From: RBG-13-51-18 sp963739395 | GTDB taxonomy: Bacteria > Chloroflexota > Dehalococcoidia > Dehalococcoidales > RBG-16-60-22 | DNA: 64,000 bases | Reading direction: 5' to 3' | Assembly: GCA_963739395.1 (NCBI GenBank) | Contig: CAVUAE010000001.1 | Coordinates: 186,001 to 250,000, forward strand | Shown here: piece by piece, positions 33,049 through 41,755 of the stretch | How the letters are laid out: each line of letters begins with the position of its first letter | Numbering within the stretch: the stretch's first letter is position 1 | Program-made: the position numbers and the translations under genes | The notes under the pieces: model-generated | The model's input: only the letters and a program-made list of their open reading frames with translations | The model's database searches: none | What the model was told of the DNA's origin: nothing

Positions 33049-35127
33049 ATGAAACAAGGGCACAAGAATCGTTACTTTTTAATAGTGAAAGGTGCCCTTT
33101 TTGTTTTGGGTGTAATTCTTTTTTATTTCGTCGGAGCCTATGGCATAGCTTCGGCAGACGATACCCTGACGATTAAAATTGGGCTGTACGAGAATAATCC
33201 TAAAATTTTTACCGATGATGCGGGTAACGCTGCCGGTCTCTGGCCAGATATCATCCAGTATATCGCTTTGAAAGAAAGATGGAAGATAGAGTACGTACAC
33301 GGTACCTGGGCCGAATGCCTTGATAAGCTAGAGAAAAATGAAATAGACGTGATGCCAGATGTGGCATATACAGAAGACAGAGATAAAATATTCGATTTTT
33401 CGCAAGAGACCGTATACGTAAGTTGGTCCAGGGTATATGCCAGAACCGGGGCTAATATACAGTCCGTTCTTGACCTAGAAGGCAAAAGTGTTGCCGTTTT
33501 AGAAGGTAGTGTTAACGTCGAGGGTCCGGACGGAATAAAGGCACTTGCCAAAGCTTTTAACATTAATTGTATCTTTATACCAGTAGATAGCTACATTAAG
33601 GTATTTGATTTGGTGGACAAAAAAGAAGTCGATGCAGGGGTGGTTAGCAAGGACTTCGCATATAGTCACGTAAGCAATTTCAATGTTGAAGAGACCCCTA
33701 TCGTTTTTCAACCGGTTCTTCTTTATTTCGCTTTTCCCACAGAGTCAACTATAAAGAAGTATCTTATTGAAAGAATCGATAACGATGTAAAAGAACTCAA
33801 GGCAAACAGAGACTCTATCTACTACCAATCGTTAAATAAGTGGCTTGGAATAAATCTTACCGAGAAAATTGTACTCCCCGATTGGGTTAAATGGACGTTA
33901 ATAGGTATCGCCATATTAGCCTTATTACTGGGAGGAGGTACATTTTTATTAAGAGTCCAGGTAGCTAAAAGGACAAAAGAACTGGCGGCAGATATCGTCA
34001 AGAGAGAAAAGACAGAAAAAGAACTCCGTGAATCGGAAGAAAAAATTCGTTTGATACTTGAGACTATCCCTATAGGGCTAGCTGTCTCCGATATAAATGG
34101 GAGAATCTTAAGTGTAAATAAAGCAACTATTAAAATTAGCGGTTATAGCGAAGCAGAACTAATCGGCAAAAAAGGTCATAGTTTTATCGTAACGAAAAAT
34201 CGAAATAGAGTGAAAAAATTTCTTGATGAACAATCTCTAGGAATTGATCAAAATTATGAGTTCTTTTTGCATAGGAAGGACGGTAGCGAGTTTCCTGCGC
34301 GATTATCCGGAACGCCTATTAAAGACCCAGCGGGAAATATTATCGGCGGTCTAGCAATGATTGAAGACCTCACCGAACACCGCCAGGCGGAAGAAACAGC
34401 AAAAAAGATGACGGAATACCGTGAAATAGACCAGCTAAGGACAACCCTACTTTCTACAGTATCACATGAACTTCGTACGCCAATCGCTGGTATCAAAGGC
34501 TACGCTACCCTGCTGCTAAAATATTACCGCTCTTTGAAACAAGCCGAGCGAGCAGAATGGCTGGAGGCTATCGACCAGTCTACCGACCGATTGACCGAAT
34601 TAATTGAACACCTGCTGGATATGTCCCGATTAGAAGCTGGCTTGTTAAGAATGGATTTCCAGCCGGTGAAAATCCGCGAGTTATTATTTACAGCATTTGA
34701 AGAAGCTAAGTTAAGAGCACCGAAATATAAATTTATAACTAAAATTGAAAACAAACTACCCACAATCACTGCCGATGCTAGACGTATCCGTCAGGTTATA
34801 GAAAATATCTTGAATAATGCAAGTAAATACTCCCCTGAAGGCTCGAAAATTACAGTACGGGCAGAGGAGAAAGCTGGAGAGGTACTGATAAGCATCACCG
34901 ACCAGGGAATTGGCATATCACCAGACGAAATCAATAAAATATTCGATAGATTTTATCGCATCGAGCAACGGCTACAAAAAGACCCTGGAGGCCTTGGACT
35001 TGGATTAAGTTTATGCAAAGCGCTGGTTGAAGCCCACGGAGGCAAAATCTGGGTAGAGAGTCAGGTTGGTAAAGGAAGCACGTTTTATTTCACACTGCCT
35101 TTAAAGCTTAAAAGCAGCAAGAACTAA
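33049..35127 (+). CDS. membrane sensor histidine kinase with an extracytoplasmic solute-binding domain and PAS
   Basis: 692 residues from the ATG at 33049, 7 nt after AAGGAGG. Order: signal anchor (about 10-33); a periplasmic amino-acid-binding (SBP_bac_3-like) domain (about 40-275); a membrane helix (about 282-305) with the Gly-rich LLLGGGTFLL; a PAS domain (about 330-445); HisKA with the phospho-acceptor His about residue 473 in TVSHELRTPIAGIKGY; then HATPase with NILNNASKYSP, DQGIGI and GGLGLGLSLCKALVEAHGG. No receiver and no adjacent response regulator. Divergent from leuA, so amino-acid sensing is attractive but unproven. Confidence 0.9.
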   Translation: MKQGHKNRYFLIVKGALFVLGVILFYFVGAYGIASADDTLTIKIGLYENNPKIFTDDAGNAAGLWPDIIQYIALKERWKIEYVHGTWAECLDKLEKNEIDVMPDVAYTEDRDKIFDFSQETVYVSWSRVYARTGANIQSVLDLEGKSVAVLEGSVNVEGPDGIKALAKAFNINCIFIPVDSYIKVFDLVDKKEVDAGVVSKDFAYSHVSNFNVEETPIVFQPVLLYFAFPTESTIKKYLIERIDNDVKELKANRDSIYYQSLNKWLGINLTEKIVLPDWVKWTLIGIAILALLLGGGTFLLRVQVAKRTKELAADIVKREKTEKELRESEEKIRLILETIPIGLAVSDINGRILSVNKATIKISGYSEAELIGKKGHSFIVTKNRNRVKKFLDEQSLGIDQNYEFFLHRKDGSEFPARLSGTPIKDPAGNIIGGLAMIEDLTEHRQAEETAKKMTEYREIDQLRTTLLSTVSHELRTPIAGIKGYATLLLKYYRSLKQAERAEWLEAIDQSTDRLTELIEHLLDMSRLEAGLLRMDFQPVKIRELLFTAFEEAKLRAPKYKFITKIENKLPTITADARRIRQVIENILNNASKYSPEGSKITVRAEEKAGEVLISITDQGIGISPDEINKIFDRFYRIEQRLQKDPGGLGLGLSLCKALVEAHGGKIWVESQVGKGSTFYFTLPLKLKSSKN

Positions 35128-35185
35128 ACTAGGCTGTTCCCTTATTCCATAGCATGGCATGGATGTCAAGAGTAGTCTCATAGAT

Positions 35186-35662
35186 TTATTTTTTCATTCT
35201 ATTAATCGCGGCGAGGTGTTCGGCGTAATGCCCGGCGGTGTTCCACCAGATATAGTCTAGTAACGTTCTTTCACCCGTCCAGGTATATTTACCATGGGTG
35301 AATATATATTCTTCAGGAATAGATTCTATGGTTGATAGTATTTGCCTGTAAGTCGCGTTAAAATCAGCCAGCACATCTTCTAAGTCTCGGGAAACATTTT
35401 TCTCAAAAATTCTACGGTTAATAACACCGAGTGTGTCTTTCTGTATGTTAACCTTCTTCCCGGCAAGACCATCGTTATAACGTTGTAAAAGGATTTTTTC
35501 CCAGGCAGTGATATGGGCAATAGTATCTTTTACAGACCATGCTCCAACGGTTTTAGGCTTAAGAATGTCATTCCGTGGTATGCTGGCTATTTTTTCTTCT
35601 AACCATTTATGGTGGATTTGGATTTCACTTAAAAGTTTTTCTTTTGATTTTGGCTTGGCCAT
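35186..35662 (-). CDS. DinB-like (ClbS/DfsB type) four-helix protein
   Basis: 158 residues, all helical. HITAWEKILLQRYNDGL near residue 50 and NTAGHYAEHLAAI near the end supply His residues placed like the metal site of DinB-fold proteins; WSVKDTIAHI is typical of the ClbS/DfsB group. ClbS deactivates colibactin in E. coli, but most relatives have no known role. It follows ilvN by 15 bp, so cotranscription is likely even though no metabolic link is obvious. Confidence 0.78.
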   Translation of the reverse strand: MAKPKSKEKLLSEIQIHHKWLEEKIASIPRNDILKPKTVGAWSVKDTIAHITAWEKILLQRYNDGLAGKKVNIQKDTLGVINRRIFEKNVSRDLEDVLADFNATYRQILSTIESIPEEYIFTHGKYTWTGERTLLDYIWWNTAGHYAEHLAAINRMKK

Positions 35663-35677
35663 CTAGATAATTTCCCC

Positions 35678-36229
35678 TTATTCATTGGGTGCTGATTTTT
35701 TGGAGTGTGACTTAACCAGTTTACCTTCTGGTGGTGGACCGCCTAAAGTTCCCCGAACCATGGCGACACGACCCGTGCGTGCAATCTCTTTAACGCCGAA
35801 ACCACGTAATAGCTTGAGCATCGATTCTATTTTATCTTCGTCGCCAGTAATTTCGATGGTTAACGAGTCGGAGGCAACATCTACAATATTTGCGCGGAAG
35901 ATATCAGCGATTTCCAGAATCTCGCTGCGGGTATCGGAGGAAGCTTTTACCTTTACCAGCGCCAATTCCCGACTGGTAAGTTTTTCACTGGTGATATCGA
36001 AAATCCTTACGACATCGATAAGTTTATCGAGCTGTTTCCTAACCTGTTCAACCGTGGCGGTGGTACCGTTAACGATAATAGTAACACGGGAAAGATGAGG
36101 CACTTCACTATGCCCGACGGCGATACTATCGATATTAAAGCCGCGGCGACGGAACATGCTTACCATACGATTAAGAACACCCGGCTTATCCTGGACAATA
36201 GCTACTAGCGTGTGCTTTGTCGTGGCCAT
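35678..36229 (-). CDS. ilvN: acetolactate synthase small (regulatory) subunit
   Basis: 183 residues. An N-terminal ACT domain (HTLVAIVQDKPGVLNRMVSMFRRR...) binds valine in this family. The second half (about 80-160) is the usual ferredoxin-like C-terminal domain, ending in ELARTGRVAMVRG-like sequence. It overlaps the end of ilvB by 25 nt; GAGGTG lies before its ATG inside ilvB. The tail (residues 165-183) is basic and low in complexity. Confidence 0.95.
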   Translation of the reverse strand: MATTKHTLVAIVQDKPGVLNRMVSMFRRRGFNIDSIAVGHSEVPHLSRVTIIVNGTTATVEQVRKQLDKLIDVVRIFDITSEKLTSRELALVKVKASSDTRSEILEIADIFRANIVDVASDSLTIEITGDEDKIESMLKLLRGFGVKEIARTGRVAMVRGTLGGPPPEGKLVKSHSKKSAPNE

Positions 36230-37914
36230 GCGGACACCTCTTTCTTCGGCTGGTCGATAAACTTAATATTAGCTTCTCCAGGCGGCACTATCGGGTAAAC
36301 ATTTTCTTCCGGCTCTACCATAAAGTTAATTAAAAATGGTCCCTTATGCTTTATCGCTTTTTCGATAGCTGGCCGAATTTCTTCACGCTTGGTTACTGTC
36401 AAGCCAGCGATGCAATATGCTTCAGCCACTTTGACAAAATCGGGGCAGGAGAGAGGGGTGGCAACATAATTTTTCTTATAGAAAAGGTCCTGCCACTGCC
36501 TGACCATACCGAGATAACCGTTATTGATAATTGCGATCTTCACGGCGATATTGTCCTGCACGAGGGTAGCCAGCTCTTGTATGGTCATCTGGAAGCTGCC
36601 GTCTCCATCAATAAGCCAGACCATTTTATCCGGTCGACCGACCTTAACGCCCATTGCCGCAGGTAAGCCGAAGCCCATCGTGCCTAAACCGCCGGAGGAA
36701 ATGAAGCTATCAGGACTGTTGAAGAAATAGTGCTGCGCTGCCCACATCTGGTGCTGACCTACGCCGGTAACCACGATAGCATCACCTTTGGTGGCTTCAT
36801 ATAACTCGCGGATGATACGCTGCGGCAGTAGTTTATCGCCGTCCCTTATATCTAGCATCGGGTGCTGCCTTCGCCATTCATCAAGCTGCTGTATCCATTC
36901 AAGATGGCGGTTATTTTCAAGCATTTTATGCATTGCATGCAGCACCGCTTTAACATCGCCGACAATCGGGATATCGACGTTAACATTTTTACCAATTTCC
37001 GCCGGGTCTAAATCAATATGGATAATTTTAGCATTAGGCGCGAACGCACTTACCTTGCCGGTAACGCGGTCATCGAACCGCATGCCGATAGCAACAAGCA
37101 CATCGCAATTTTCGAGAGCTTTATTAGCATAGCCGGTGCCATGCATGCCTGCCATGCCATAACTTAGAACATGATTTTCCGGAAAACAGCCAATACCAAG
37201 TAAAGTGGTAATAACAGGTATCTGCGCCCTTTCCGCCAGCTCTTTTAGTTCAACGCTGGCACCGGAAATAATAACGCCTCTACCCGCGATAATAAGAGGC
37301 TTACTAGCTTCATTAATTAAGGTAGCCGCATTTTTTAGCTGGGTGGGGTGACCATGCGTAGGAACCTTATAGCCAGGTAAATCAACTTTGTCCGGATAAA
37401 CAAACTCCGCCTGGTCAGTGAACACGTCTTTGGGTATATCGATAAGCACGGGTCCTGGTCTGCCGGTACGAGCGATATAAAAAGCCTCTTTCACAGTTTT
37501 TGCCAGCATCTCAGTGTCCATCGCTACATAGCTATGCTTGGTGATGGGTAAAGTGATACCGCTTATATCAATCTCCTGGAAGGCGTCTTTGCCGATTTGC
37601 GCCCTGACTACCTGACCGGTTAAAGCCACCATCGGCACGGAGTCAAGATAGGCATTAGCGATGCCAGTGACCAGGTTAGTGGCACCGGGACCTGAGGTAG
37701 CCATGCAGACGCCTACCTTGCCGGTAGCGCGGGCATAACCATCAGCGGCATGAGCGGCACCTTGCTCGTGACGGACGAGGATGTGTCGAATCTTAGGGTA
37801 TTGCGGTAAGGTATCATAGAAGGGTAATAAAACGCCACCCGGGAAGCCAAACATTACATCGACTCCCTCGGCGATTAAGCTTTCACATAATATCTGGGCA
37901 CCAGTTTTTTTCAT
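36205..37914 (-). CDS. ilvB: acetolactate synthase large (catalytic) subunit
   Basis: 569 residues, ThDP/FAD enzyme making acetolactate or acetohydroxybutyrate. FGFPGGVLLPFYD with the catalytic Glu in VRHEQGAAHAADGYAR (about residue 50), the FAD-region RFDDRVTG, and the ThDP motif from GDGSFQMTIQELATL to NNGYLGMVRQW are intact. It supplies both valine/leucine and, with citramalate-derived 2-ketobutyrate, isoleucine. It is 9 bp after ilvD, heading for ilvN. Confidence 0.97.
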   Translation of the reverse strand: MKKTGAQILCESLIAEGVDVMFGFPGGVLLPFYDTLPQYPKIRHILVRHEQGAAHAADGYARATGKVGVCMATSGPGATNLVTGIANAYLDSVPMVALTGQVVRAQIGKDAFQEIDISGITLPITKHSYVAMDTEMLAKTVKEAFYIARTGRPGPVLIDIPKDVFTDQAEFVYPDKVDLPGYKVPTHGHPTQLKNAATLINEASKPLIIAGRGVIISGASVELKELAERAQIPVITTLLGIGCFPENHVLSYGMAGMHGTGYANKALENCDVLVAIGMRFDDRVTGKVSAFAPNAKIIHIDLDPAEIGKNVNVDIPIVGDVKAVLHAMHKMLENNRHLEWIQQLDEWRRQHPMLDIRDGDKLLPQRIIRELYEATKGDAIVVTGVGQHQMWAAQHYFFNSPDSFISSGGLGTMGFGLPAAMGVKVGRPDKMVWLIDGDGSFQMTIQELATLVQDNIAVKIAIINNGYLGMVRQWQDLFYKKNYVATPLSCPDFVKVAEAYCIAGLTVTKREEIRPAIEKAIKHKGPFLINFMVEPEENVYPIVPPGEANIKFIDQPKKEVSAWPRQSTR

Positions 37915-37923
37915 ATAGCCCCC

Positions 37924-39579
37924 CTATTTTTTGAACACCGCTCCGGTGCTAGCCGAAGTTACCTTCTCAATATATCGAGCGAGGTAGCCTGATTTTATCC
38001 TCGGCTTGAATGCCGGCAGTTTCGCTAAGCGGTTGGAAATTTCTTTGTCCGTCAGCTCAACGTTGAGTTTATGGGCAGGTATATCAATATCAATTATATC
38101 GCCTTCTTTAACGGCGGCGATAGGTCCGCGTAATGCCGCCTCCGGAGAAACATGCCCAATGGAGGCGCCGCGTGTTGCGCCGGAAAAACGACCATCCGTT
38201 ATCAAAGCCACATCTTTTTCTAGTCCAATGCCTGTAATAAGTGCGGTCGGTGTAAGCATCTCACGCATGCCGGGTCCGCCTTTAGGTCCCTCGTAGCGGA
38301 TGACCAGTACATCACCAGGCTTGATTTTCTTGCCCATGATGGCTTTAGTCGCCTCTTCCTCGGAGTCGAAGACGCGGGCGGGACCGCGGTGCTTCATCAT
38401 CTCTTTAGCTACTGCCGCTTTTTTAACTGCCGCACCCTCTGGAGCTAAGTTGCCGAAAAGCAGGACTAAACCACCGGTGGGCGAATGGGCATTTTTCATC
38501 GAGCGAATGATTTCCGGATTCAGGTTTTTCACACCTGCGATATTTTCACCGATAGTCTTACCTGTGACAGTCTTACACTTAAGTTTAAGAAGACTTTTCA
38601 CCTCGCCCATCACAGCGGGAATGCCGCCGGCTTTATCCAAATCCTCAATATGGTGGGGGCCAATGGGACGTAAGCTACATAAATACGGTGTATGTTGGCA
38701 AATTTCATTGACCATCGGGAGTTTAAAATCAATTCCCGCTTCGTTGGCGATAGCCATCAGGTGCAGCACCGAATTACTGCTGCCGCCTAATGCCATATCC
38801 ACAGTAAATGCATTAAAGATAGCGTCTGCGGTAATGATACTACGTGGTCGAATATCTTCTTTCAGCAGCTTAAGCACCTGTTCACCTGCTTGACGCGCCA
38901 AAGCATAACGACGCTCGTCCACGGCAGGAATGGTGCCATTGCCGGGTAAACCCATACCCAAAACTTCGGTCAGACAATTCATCGTGTTGGCAGTAAACAT
39001 ACCGGCGCAGCTGCCGCAACCGGGACATGCCTGCTGTTCTATCTTTTCTAACTCTGCCTGGGTTATCTTGCCAGCCGCATAAGCGCCAACGCCTTCAAAG
39101 ACGGTATTTAGGTCGATTTTCTTACCGTCCAGACTACCAGCCAACATAGGACCACCGCTGATGAAGATGGCAGGCACGTTTAATCTAATAGCTGCCATTA
39201 ACATACCTGGTATGATTTTATCGCAGTTGGGGATGAACACCAGTGCATCGAAAGCATGCGCTTCAGCCATTACTTCCACCGAGTCCGCAATAAGCTCGCG
39301 ACTGGGCAGACTGTATTTCATGCCAGCGTGGTTCATAGCGATGCCATCGCAGATGGCAATGGTATTGAACTCGAAAGGAATGCCGCCAGCCGCCCTTACA
39401 CCTTCTTTAACCGCCTCGGCGACTTTCCGCAAATGGATATGACCCGGTACGATATCCGTATAACTATTAACGATGCCGATGAATGGTTTACCGATATCTT
39501 CCTTGGTGCAGCCCAGCGCATAAAGGAGAGAGCGATGGGGCGCCCTTTCCACACCTTTTTTCACAGCGTCGCTTTTCAT
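37924..39579 (-). CDS. ilvD: dihydroxyacid dehydratase
   Basis: Iron-sulfur dehydratase, common last-but-one step to valine and isoleucine; 551 residues from the ATG at 39579, which follows AAGGA by 7 nt (the GTG at 39603 is the alternative). Cluster and Mg residues are in PNCDKIIPGMLMA (about residue 118) and ACPGCGSCAGMFTANTM (about 185); DGRFSGATRGASIGHVSPEA is the C-terminal signature. First gene of ilvD-ilvB-ilvN. A promoter and terminator-like hairpin precede it. Confidence 0.97.
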   Translation of the reverse strand: MKSDAVKKGVERAPHRSLLYALGCTKEDIGKPFIGIVNSYTDIVPGHIHLRKVAEAVKEGVRAAGGIPFEFNTIAICDGIAMNHAGMKYSLPSRELIADSVEVMAEAHAFDALVFIPNCDKIIPGMLMAAIRLNVPAIFISGGPMLAGSLDGKKIDLNTVFEGVGAYAAGKITQAELEKIEQQACPGCGSCAGMFTANTMNCLTEVLGMGLPGNGTIPAVDERRYALARQAGEQVLKLLKEDIRPRSIITADAIFNAFTVDMALGGSSNSVLHLMAIANEAGIDFKLPMVNEICQHTPYLCSLRPIGPHHIEDLDKAGGIPAVMGEVKSLLKLKCKTVTGKTIGENIAGVKNLNPEIIRSMKNAHSPTGGLVLLFGNLAPEGAAVKKAAVAKEMMKHRGPARVFDSEEEATKAIMGKKIKPGDVLVIRYEGPKGGPGMREMLTPTALITGIGLEKDVALITDGRFSGATRGASIGHVSPEAALRGPIAAVKEGDIIDIDIPAHKLNVELTDKEISNRLAKLPAFKPRIKSGYLARYIEKVTSASTGAVFKK

Positions 39580-39608
39580 TTTTACGTCCTTTTTAAGCTC
39601 CACTAAAT

Positions 39609-39630
39609 AAAAAACCGTCTTTCAAGACGG
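39609..39630 (-). terminator. intrinsic terminator in the ilvD leader (possible attenuator)
   Basis: On the minus strand, CCGTCT, loop TGAA and AGACGG form a 6-bp GC-rich stem followed by six T. It lies 30 bp ahead of the ilvD ATG and about 40 bp after the expected start point, so readthrough would decide ilvD expression. It could also end a transcript from the upstream toxin gene; its position favours attenuation. Confidence 0.6.
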
Positions 39631-39668
39631 ACAGGGGAGTAAGAAATTTAGCTTGAAGCCCGTATCTA

Positions 39669-39698
39669 AAGATAACATGTAAACGAGTTTATTGTCAA
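39669..39698 (-). promoter_or_regulatory. probable ilvD promoter
   Basis: On the minus strand TTGACA (39698-39693) is consensus, and TATCTT (39674-39669) lies 18 bp further on. An 18-codon Leu-rich leader ORF starting at 39678 overlaps the -10 box and would not be fully transcribed from here. Transcription would begin near 39662. Confidence 0.5.
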
Positions 39699-39713
39699 GC
39701 TGGGGAGAGGGGA

Positions 39714-39974
39714 TTAACGATAGGCTTCGCTTCTATGTCGGACAATCGATATATCAACGACGAGATTATTATCATCAATGCTATAAATAACACGGTACTC
39801 ACCGACGCGTAGTCGCCAGAGGTTGGAATGTCCGCGAAGCTTTTTACAACCAGCAGGTCTGGGGTTTGACGTAAGCAACTCTACTTTTTCCAGAATACGC
39901 TCGGCAACAGTGGGAGGAAGGGCTTGAAGTGCCTTTCGAGCCGAACGAGCAAAAACTATGGCATACTGCGGCAT
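39714..39974 (-). CDS. RelE/ParE-type toxin
   Basis: 86 residues with the RelE/ParE fold: YAIVFARSARKALQALP at the N-terminus, then KKLRGHSNLWRLRVGEYRVIYS, the segment that carries catalytic Arg/Lys/Tyr residues in RelE mRNA interferases. It starts directly after the antitoxin stop (TAAATG), as usual for such pairs. Whether it cuts mRNA or inhibits gyrase cannot be decided from sequence, but the KKLRG...W.RLRVGEYR.IY string favours RelE. Confidence 0.9.
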   Translation of the reverse strand: MPQYAIVFARSARKALQALPPTVAERILEKVELLTSNPRPAGCKKLRGHSNLWRLRVGEYRVIYSIDDNNLVVDISIVRHRSEAYR

Positions 39975-40157
39975 TTAAGACCGACCGAGGACTTTCTTTT
40001 TAACCTCTTTCAATGATTCGCGAGGTTCGGATTCCCGCTCTTTTGCCAGCAGAGTATCATAGAAATCTTCCCAGATTTCACCGTGTTTTTTAAGGTCAAT
40101 GGTCACTGCCTTTTTTCGTCCATTATCATCAATAATAAACTCGACACCTTTGACCAT
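39975..40157 (-). CDS. antitoxin of the RelE-type pair
   Basis: 60 residues, first gene of the pair. FIIDDNGRKKAVTIDLKKHGEIWEDFY and a charged helical end fit the small antitoxins often found beside RelE toxins; a DNA-binding motif is not clear. Its stop touches the toxin start. No similar pair was seen elsewhere in the window. Confidence 0.75.
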   Translation of the reverse strand: MVKGVEFIIDDNGRKKAVTIDLKKHGEIWEDFYDTLLAKERESEPRESLKEVKKKVLGRS

Positions 40158-40225
40158 AAGACTCCTTTGAACAATGTGTTGAGCTAATTATAATTCTAAA
40201 CCATAGGCAAAGCAATGACAGGCGA

Positions 40226-41578
40226 CTATTCCCACCCTACCCCAATCGTCCCCTTGGTGATAAAACCAGTTTTGATAGCGGCTTTGATTAACTCGTCTCT
40301 AAATGAAGGATGCGCGATAGAGATAAGCGCCTTAGCGCGCTGCCAGACACTTAACCCCTTAAGATTTACCATACCGTATTCCGTAATAACATAAGAAACA
40401 TCAGAGGCAGGTACGGTTACCATGTCCCCTAACTCTAAAGTAGGCACGATATTGGAGATAGTCTTACCGTCTTTACATTTACGGGCAGCATGGAGGCAGA
40501 TAAAAGCCTTACCCCCTTTGGACATATAAGCTCCCCGCGTGAACTCAAGCTGACCGCCGGTGCCGCTAATCTGGCGTGTACCCACCGATTCCGAGCAGAC
40601 CTGCCCGCGTAAATCCACCCTTAAAGCACTATTGATGGCAATCTGCTTAGCGTTTTTAGCGATGACATACGGGTCGTTGGTATAATCCACCGGAAAGCCG
40701 GCTAAAGCGGGATTTTTATCCATAAATTTATAAAGTTTTTCCGAACCAGCGGCAAAACAAAAAACAGATTTTCCACGATTAATACTCTTACGTTTACCAG
40801 TGACCACTCCAGCCTCGATGAGTTCCATCATGCTGTCGTTGAACATCTCGCTATGGATGCCGAGGTCTTTGATATTGTGCTTTATAAGCAGCTTGCCGAC
40901 TACGCTCGGTATCGCGCCTACACCGAGTTGAATAGTAGCTCCATCCTCGATTTGCTCAGCCAATAAAGCAGCGATAGCTTTATCTTCAGCGGTAATAACG
41001 GCGGTGGGGAAGTCCGGTATTTTATACTCATAATTCTCCACGATGTAGTCCACATCCTTAATATTGACTACCTCGTCGTAGCCGCCAAAAACCCAGGGCA
41101 TATTCTCGTTGACTTCCAGAACGACCTTTTTGGCTACTTCACAAGCCGCTTTCTGGCGTGTAACTGCTGCGCCGAAGTTGAAATTGCCTTTCTTGTCCAT
41201 CGGTGTAACTTCGATAAAGGTGATGTCCACTTTATCTTTCAGCCACTCGCGATACATACGCGGTCCTTCACCGAGTCCGAAGGGAATGTAAGAGGTGGCG
41301 CCATCCTTGGCATATTCACGTTCTACCTTGCCGAGGAACCAGGAGTTGTGAATGAAATGCTGTTGTTTAGGGTCGACGTGGGGGATGATGGTATGTGAAT
41401 GCTCGGCGCGTATTTTAACATTCTTAAGCTCTTTGGCACGGGCGGCTAGTTTTTCGTCGATGAGTGAGGGAAAGCCACAGATAGCTCCGTAGTCAATCCA
41501 CATCCCGGATTTAACGAGACCGGCAGCTTCTTCTGCAGAGATGAGCTTACGCTGGTATAAACGAGTGTATTTAGACAT
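40226..41578 (-). CDS. acetyl-CoA hydrolase/transferase family (4-hydroxybutyrate CoA-transferase-like)
   Basis: 450 residues, class I CoA-transferase fold. QLGVGAIPSVVGKLL near residue 220 and the catalytic Glu244 in GIHSEMFNDSM are the hallmarks; SGTGGQLEFTRGAYMSKGGKA near 345 is the CoA-binding region. Such enzymes move CoA between acetate, butyrate or 4-hydroxybutyrate and acyl-CoA in fermenters, so the donor here is unknown. Single gene. A remnant of a second C-terminus lies at 42545-42607. Confidence 0.88.
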   Translation of the reverse strand: MSKYTRLYQRKLISAEEAAGLVKSGMWIDYGAICGFPSLIDEKLAARAKELKNVKIRAEHSHTIIPHVDPKQQHFIHNSWFLGKVEREYAKDGATSYIPFGLGEGPRMYREWLKDKVDITFIEVTPMDKKGNFNFGAAVTRQKAACEVAKKVVLEVNENMPWVFGGYDEVVNIKDVDYIVENYEYKIPDFPTAVITAEDKAIAALLAEQIEDGATIQLGVGAIPSVVGKLLIKHNIKDLGIHSEMFNDSMMELIEAGVVTGKRKSINRGKSVFCFAAGSEKLYKFMDKNPALAGFPVDYTNDPYVIAKNAKQIAINSALRVDLRGQVCSESVGTRQISGTGGQLEFTRGAYMSKGGKAFICLHAARKCKDGKTISNIVPTLELGDMVTVPASDVSYVITEYGMVNLKGLSVWQRAKALISIAHPSFRDELIKAAIKTGFITKGTIGVGWE

Positions 41579-41610
41579 TTTTTCTCTATTTAGGTTTATT
41601 TATACCTTAC

Positions 41611-41706
41611 CCCCTTAACCCCCTCTCCAAATGTAGTGTTCCTAAGTCCAGTCTTCGGTTATTTGGAGAGGGGGAGGTTTTGTTGAGAGGGGCTAGCGCC
41701 CCTCTC
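41611..41706. repeat. paired G/C-tract palindromes
   Basis: CCCCCTCTCCAAAT (41619-41632) and ATTTGGAGAGGGGG (41661-41674) are perfect 14-bp inverted repeats with a 28-bp loop. GAGAGGGGC (41685-41693) and GCCCCTCTC (41698-41706) add a 9-bp stem with a 4-nt loop. A T-run follows neither on either strand, so these are not simple terminators; a mobile or DNA-structural repeat is likely. Confidence 0.6.
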
Positions 41707-41755
41707 CGCAGGCTACTCCCCTTCTTGAAAAAAGAAAAACCTGTGAATAGATTGC

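Noticed and set aside
39714..40157. RelE-type pair as a novel defence system
   Set aside because: A standard two-gene toxin-antitoxin layout; nothing unusual beyond it.
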